Positions 59,735 to 64,000 of a stretch of DNA of 64,000 bases are shown one piece after another. The DNA lies in NCBI RefSeq assembly GCF_963583255.1, contig NC_084804.1:35198453-35262452 (forward strand). Direction: 5' to 3'. The notes under the pieces were generated by a model that had not been told where the DNA came from, did no database searches, and saw nothing but the letters and a program-made list of their open reading frames with translations. Source of the stretch: Pyrus communis. Its lineage: Eukaryota > Streptophyta > Magnoliopsida > Rosales > Rosaceae. Positions within the stretch are counted from its first letter, which is position 1; every line of letters begins with the position of its first letter. The position numbers and the translations under genes are program-made.

Positions 59735-60685
59735 TTACCATTTCTTAATCTCTATGGAACTGCTTTCATTGTCTCCAATCCCATTAACACATGGTGAGCC
59801 CAAGCTAGAGCCATTTTCATGGTCACCTGGATGAAGCATGTGGGAAAATCCCTGCCCAATTGACTTCCATAATCGTGTAGGCAGATTAGACTGCAAACTG
59901 CCAGTACTCCTACCAAGATATGGTTCAGTTGGCCTTGCCACCGCAGGGTCTAGTTCAGAGAATCTTACAGCACCTAAAAGTTGTTCTGGAAGCTCTGATT
60001 CAGTTTGGCTCTCGATGAGAAATGCAAGGTCAACGGTCAGAGTTGTGATATAACCAAATGCAAGATGAACTATTGCACTTGCAACCATGGAAGACCCAAT
60101 ATCCACGTCTACTTCTAAGAAACTATCTGATGCACAATAATTACAAGAAAGGGCACGCCCAATTATGCATATGGCCTGCTCCCCAACTGCTTTCCTCACA
60201 ATCCAAGGGCCCTTGACAATGTTGGCAATCAATTTAAGCCTTGAATTCCTAAACCCATCATCACCTTTCAAGAACTGGTCCATCAAAGACCCCTCCAGAA
60301 TAGGCTCTCTGGTAGTAAAATACGCCACAGCACTATAATTATCCTTACTCGGAACTTGAAGATTGAAAGCCCAAACGAAAGGCTTATCACCTGTCGGAAA
60401 CTCTTCCTCAATAGCCTTCTTAACACGACCACTTGGATGTTTTAAGACCTCCCCAATCTTTGTCGAACTTCTAATCCAATCGAAACCAAGAGACTTTAGA
60501 AGATATTCACCAGCAGGAACTTTAACCCTGGTTGACAAGTAGTCTGGACCTCTAACCAAGAACTTGTATCCAGGTGGAGAAGCCCAACCATTTCGGCAAT
60601 TGTCCGGATCAAGAAGTGGAACAGCTCCTTCTGATCTCACTCTCTCTATCCATTCAAGCTCCTTCTTTTCACCACTGCTGTCCAT
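59735..60685 (-). CDS. EDR2 C-terminal (DUF1336) domain protein
   Basis: Single coding exon, 316 aa. Seen: the domain opening WIERVRSEGAVPLLDPDNC, NGWASPPGYKFLVRGPDYL, the central FVWAFNLQVP and the KLIANIVKGPWIVRKAVG block, and VDVDIGSSMVASAIVHLAFG. These identify the EDR2_C domain, a lipid-binding-like fold of the family whose founder, EDR2, limits defence responses. This short form has no PH or START domain. The Ser-rich tail after about residue 250 is variable. The start at 60685 (MDSSGEKKEL) fits the short family members; upstream in-frame codons follow an acceptor-like CAAG and are taken as 5' UTR, with a leader exon ending at about 61491 (CTCAAG before GTTAGAG). The terminal AAATGGTAAGTTC is a strong splice donor that overlaps the stop. 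Confidence 0.88.
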   Translation of the reverse strand: MDSSGEKKELEWIERVRSEGAVPLLDPDNCRNGWASPPGYKFLVRGPDYLSTRVKVPAGEYLLKSLGFDWIRSSTKIGEVLKHPSGRVKKAIEEEFPTGDKPFVWAFNLQVPSKDNYSAVAYFTTREPILEGSLMDQFLKGDDGFRNSRLKLIANIVKGPWIVRKAVGEQAICIIGRALSCNYCASDSFLEVDVDIGSSMVASAIVHLAFGYITTLTVDLAFLIESQTESELPEQLLGAVRFSELDPAVARPTEPYLGRSTGSLQSNLPTRLWKSIGQGFSHMLHPGDHENGSSLGSPCVNGIGDNESSSIEIKKW

Positions 60686-62916
60686 ACGAGATTTTCCTTG
60701 AAGTAAGTCTATCACATAATAAGAGAAAACAAGATAAATACGAAAAGAGTATAGCTGTTTTCCTGAATTACGTTCAATTTGTGTTGTGGATACACAACCA
60801 ATAAATATGGCCATATTATCCTGGCAATTGCAAATTCTACAAATACTTTATAGTTTATACTATAGACCATAACCATGATAAATGCCCCAAGAATCAGAGT
60901 GAAGGTATTTTGTACTCCTGTAACTATGCTGAAACAACAAGCTCTTTCTGATAATCACACAACTATTCTTCATACCCTTCAAAATTCATACAAAAGGATT
61001 TGAGAACGCGGATAGCCAGATGCTATTGCCACATATAACATTTTCACCGCCACAGATCAACCTATATTTCTCCAAATAAGTTATTTTTCCCTGCACCCTC
61101 TTCCCTGGTGTGCTAATGCACCAACCCTCCTTACCTCCTCACCCTGTTCTTATTTACAACAGAAAGAAAAATCCAGAGCAATCGTCTAATATCTCGATAG
61201 TTTTTTTTCCTTGTCTTTCCTCCCCAATTATTTAACTGTTAAACAAAGTAATTAAAAAATCCCACACAAATGAATCCAATTTCCAGCTGAACTTGAAAGA
61301 TTTTGAGCCACACAAAACCAAACCAAGGCAAAAATGTGAATCAATCAGCCAAAATTGCGAACACATTATATAACCAAATTGAAGCAAAAAGATACGCAAT
61401 TTACACCCTTCCCAATCCAATTAAACTTTTGTAATCAAATAATAAATAAGCATGACCAGATGCTCAGAGATAAGGAAGAAAAACTCTAACCTTGAGTTTC
61501 TGGGGAGAAATTTGGGCAATGCTGGGCTTGCAAACCCTAACTATACAGATTAGCAAATGGGAATCAGAAATTAGGGTTTTGCAGTCTGAATATTTTGGGG
61601 AGGGAGAGCCTGGTCCTTGAACTTGTGTTACTTTTTGTCTATTGGGTTTGTTTAGGCAACGAAGGAGAGGAGGTGCAATTGCTAACTCCGTCTGCGGGCG
61701 AGCTTCGCTATGTTTGATAGCTTACGTTTTATTTTTTTCATATATTTTGTTTTTCGTAAATTATGCTTTTCTATTTTCCATATATATTTTGATTTCGGTA
61801 AATTATGCTTTCTACTTTCCATGGTTTGAAATAGTCAATTTTAACGGAAAACTTCCAGCACTGTTTATTCTAACGAAAAATCATATTTTTACACTAAAAT
61901 GTCAATCCTGGTATTATTCATTTTACCATTTATTTTGTTTTTATCGTTAAAATTCAAAAATTTTATATCTTTTTCATTAATTTTCTTTTGAAAAATTTTA
62001 TTTTTGAAGAAATCATTTGATTAAAATTAAGGAAAATGGCACAAATAAAATCACCAGATTGTTTTTTTTTTTTTTTTTCTTCTTATGAGGAAATGCCACT
62101 AAAAAGAAGTATGTACCAAAACGCATTTGCGTTATGTGTTGCGTGCGTGTATTAACTCTTTTTCATGTGTATATTCATAATTTTAAGATGTTTAGACAAA
62201 TGGGATAAATAATTTCGTTAACTATAACTTGTCTTCGAGGAAACCGAAGGTAAATGTCCATGAGCTTTAGTCAAAATAATTTTTACCCAAGTCTTGTAAA
62301 GATCTTGAAGTGGTTACAATACTCTTAAAAGCAACTCAAAACACTACATATGATGCATTTTGACTAATATTTAAAGATTGACGTAAGTGGTTTGTTCATA
62401 CTAAAGTATGAGTATGATGAGTTGATATCATATAACCGACCCAGTTTAATAATTGAATGACACTTAGAACCAAAGCAATTCAATCCAATTTGACCTTTTT
62501 TATTTGGTCTTGTCCAACTCATTGGTTTAAATGATTAAACAGAGTAACTTACATGACATGAGTATACTATCAGCATAACGTTTTGTGCCAATAATACAAA
62601 TGTCATATGGACAAATTTAAACATCTCTTTATCTCGTACCTATAATACAAATATCATACGGACCAAAACCTAATCATTACAGTATTCCCGTGTCATAAAA
62701 GTAATATAATTCAAACAACCATAGTCTTTTCTTCCTTTTTCTTTTTTCTTTTATGTCAATGTTTCTAACACAACCAAGTCATACAACTCAAAAGTACAAG
62801 TCAAAACCATATACTAGGAACCAAACTGGAGACACACCAAACAGAGTAGGGAGAATGAGCGCAAGCTAAAAAAGAAGCAAATGTGTGAAAGGAGAAGCAA
62901 GCTTTTAGTTTTTGGC
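60686..62916. other. Upstream region of the DUF1336 gene and intergenic DNA
   Basis: 60686-61490 is a probable 5'-UTR intron and 61491-61560 the leader exon. After that the DNA is AT-rich, with poly-T near 62060, and has no supported coding region. Confidence 0.45.
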
Positions 62917-63500
62917 AGATATGATTGTGAAATGTGGTCTGACTGAAAATGTCACAATTGCAACCGGACTGCTGGATTTGTATGCAAAGTTGGGGAGACT
63001 AACTTACTGCTTAAGATTTTCGAGGAGGTAAATAATCCGGACAAAGTAGCTTGGAATGCGATGCTTGCAGCCTATGCTGTGCATGGGTATGGGAGTGAAG
63101 CAATGAAGCTCTTTGAAAGCATGCTTAAAGACGGTGGGGAGCCTGATCATGTCACCTTCACACATTTGCTAAGTGCTTGTAGTCACTCGGGGCTTGTCGA
63201 GGAGGGGAAGAATGACTTCAACATTACGCCCCAAGTTTATGGAATTGAGCCTAGGTTGGATCACTATTCATGCATGGTTGGTCTTCTGGGACGCTCTGGG
63301 CTTCTAAATGATGCTTACGAGCTGATTAGATGTATGCCAATGGAGCCAAATTCTGGGTATGGGGGGCTTTCTTTTCGGTGCTTGTAGGGTTTATGGTAAT
63401 GCTAAACATGGGAAGGAAGTTGAGGAGAGATTATTTTCTTTGGACCCATCGGATTCTAGAAACCATATCCATGCTATCCAATATGTACTCTGCAGCTGAT
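62917..63500 (+). pseudogene. Truncated pentatricopeptide-repeat (PPR) gene
   Basis: Three frame segments give a continuous PLS-type PPR protein: ADMIVKCGLTENVTIATGLL (from about 62917), then after a shift near 63005 KIFEEVNNPDKVAWNAMLAA, the AYAVHGYGSEAMKLFESMLK and HVTFTHLLSACSHSGLVEEG repeats, YSCMVGLLGRSGLLNDAYEL, then after another shift near 63358 a short E-domain-like GACRVYGNAKHGKEVEERLF ending at a stop near 63496. Such proteins act in organelle RNA editing or processing. The 5' end is missing, there are two frameshifts, and the C-terminal motifs are cut short, so it is not functional. Confidence 0.85.
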
Positions 63501-63501
63501 T

Positions 63502-64000
63502 TGTAATATCCCGAAAATATTAAGTGGCTTTTGGTCCATTAAATGATCTTTTACTTGAGACCAACCTTTGGAAGAAAAAAAAATATAACAGAACTTCCAT
63601 TTCTTCTAGTTTCCCAAATAATAAAATTATTTTGAAAGGATTGTGCCAATGTTTGTCGGATTAGGTAGATTTTGGTATCTTGAGAAGATGTGGTGTATCC
63701 ATAGAAAAAAAAAAAAAAAAAAGGATGCTTACGTGGGTAAGAAAGGATAAAAGGGAATGAGCTTTCTAGAGAACTCTCTCTCTTCTTGCTCTTCTCCAGC
63801 CGAAGGAGATGAAGTGATTCATCTCTTTTAGCTCTTAATTTGCCAAAAAGAAAATTGGAGGAGGAATTTAGTTTTCTTTTCCTCTATTTGTGAAGATTAG
63901 GCCAAGTGAGAGGATCTTTCCTTTGTCTCCATTAGAGATATCTATTTCTTACCTTGGAAATCTATTTGATATTTGGTTTGTTAACCCAAAAATTAGTTTG
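63502..64000 (+). mobile_element. Possible LTR start, running off the window
   Basis: TGTAATATCCCGAAAATATT at about 63503 resembles the TGTAATA(C/T)CCCG 5' ends of some plant LTRs. It immediately follows the broken PPR gene, suggesting the insertion may have helped truncate it. The rest is non-coding and the other end is outside the window. Confidence 0.35.

Noticed and set aside
1..64000. CRISPR arrays, bacterial operons, tRNA or rRNA genes
   Set aside because: None seen. The tandem arrays lack the conserved repeat and unique-spacer pattern, and the region is plant nuclear DNA.

Overview
This is plant nuclear DNA. Genes carry many short GT-AG introns, and intergenic DNA is AT-rich and packed with LTR, PIF/Harbinger-type and other repeat debris. 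Protein content is that of a eudicot. The repeat style suggests a woody Rosaceae such as apple, pear or Prunus, but that is inference. All gene models were spliced by hand from conserved protein blocks and splice consensus; in each multi-exon gene the exon lengths sum to a multiple of three.

Layout. (1) 1-5923, minus: a compact DEMETER/ROS1-like 5-methylcytosine DNA glycosylase, 18 exons, with a rearranged partial copy of its 3' exons downstream of its stop. (2) 6720-8430, minus: a small plant protein of unknown function. It shares a 259-bp head-to-head promoter with (3) 8690-10247, plus: a PARTING DANCERS (PTD) meiotic crossover protein. (4) 10596-18802, minus: the 17-exon chloroplast aspartokinase-homoserine dehydrogenase. 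(5) 18803-33108: about 14 kb without a host gene, filled by an LTR with an initiator-Met primer site, related LTR fragments in both orientations, and two repeat-bearing transcription-unit-like LTR pieces. (6) 33109-43004, plus: cytosolic histidyl-tRNA synthetase; its last intron holds a 2.05-kb PIF/Harbinger-type element. (7) 43005-47273: repeats, including a 400-bp MITE related to that element. (8) 47274-50331, plus: a tail-anchored-type protein with a candidate ATG8-interaction motif. (9) 50802-52089, minus: a two-HMA-domain isoprenylated metal-binding protein (HIPP). (10) 52801-53118, minus: the MoaD/MOCS2A sulfur carrier of molybdopterin synthase, with a long 5'-UTR intron containing a Copia gag scrap. 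(11) 55400-59734: mostly repeats. (12) 59735-60685, minus: an EDR2-C/DUF1336 protein. (13) about 62917-63500, plus: a broken pentatricopeptide-repeat gene, followed by a possible LTR start running off the window.

The genes are unrelated housekeeping and regulatory loci and do not form a pathway cluster. I see no operon-like or clearly new multi-gene system. The most notable items are the shortened DEMETER-like gene with its duplicated and scrambled 3' end, and the PIF-type element with its MITE relative 2.4 kb away.
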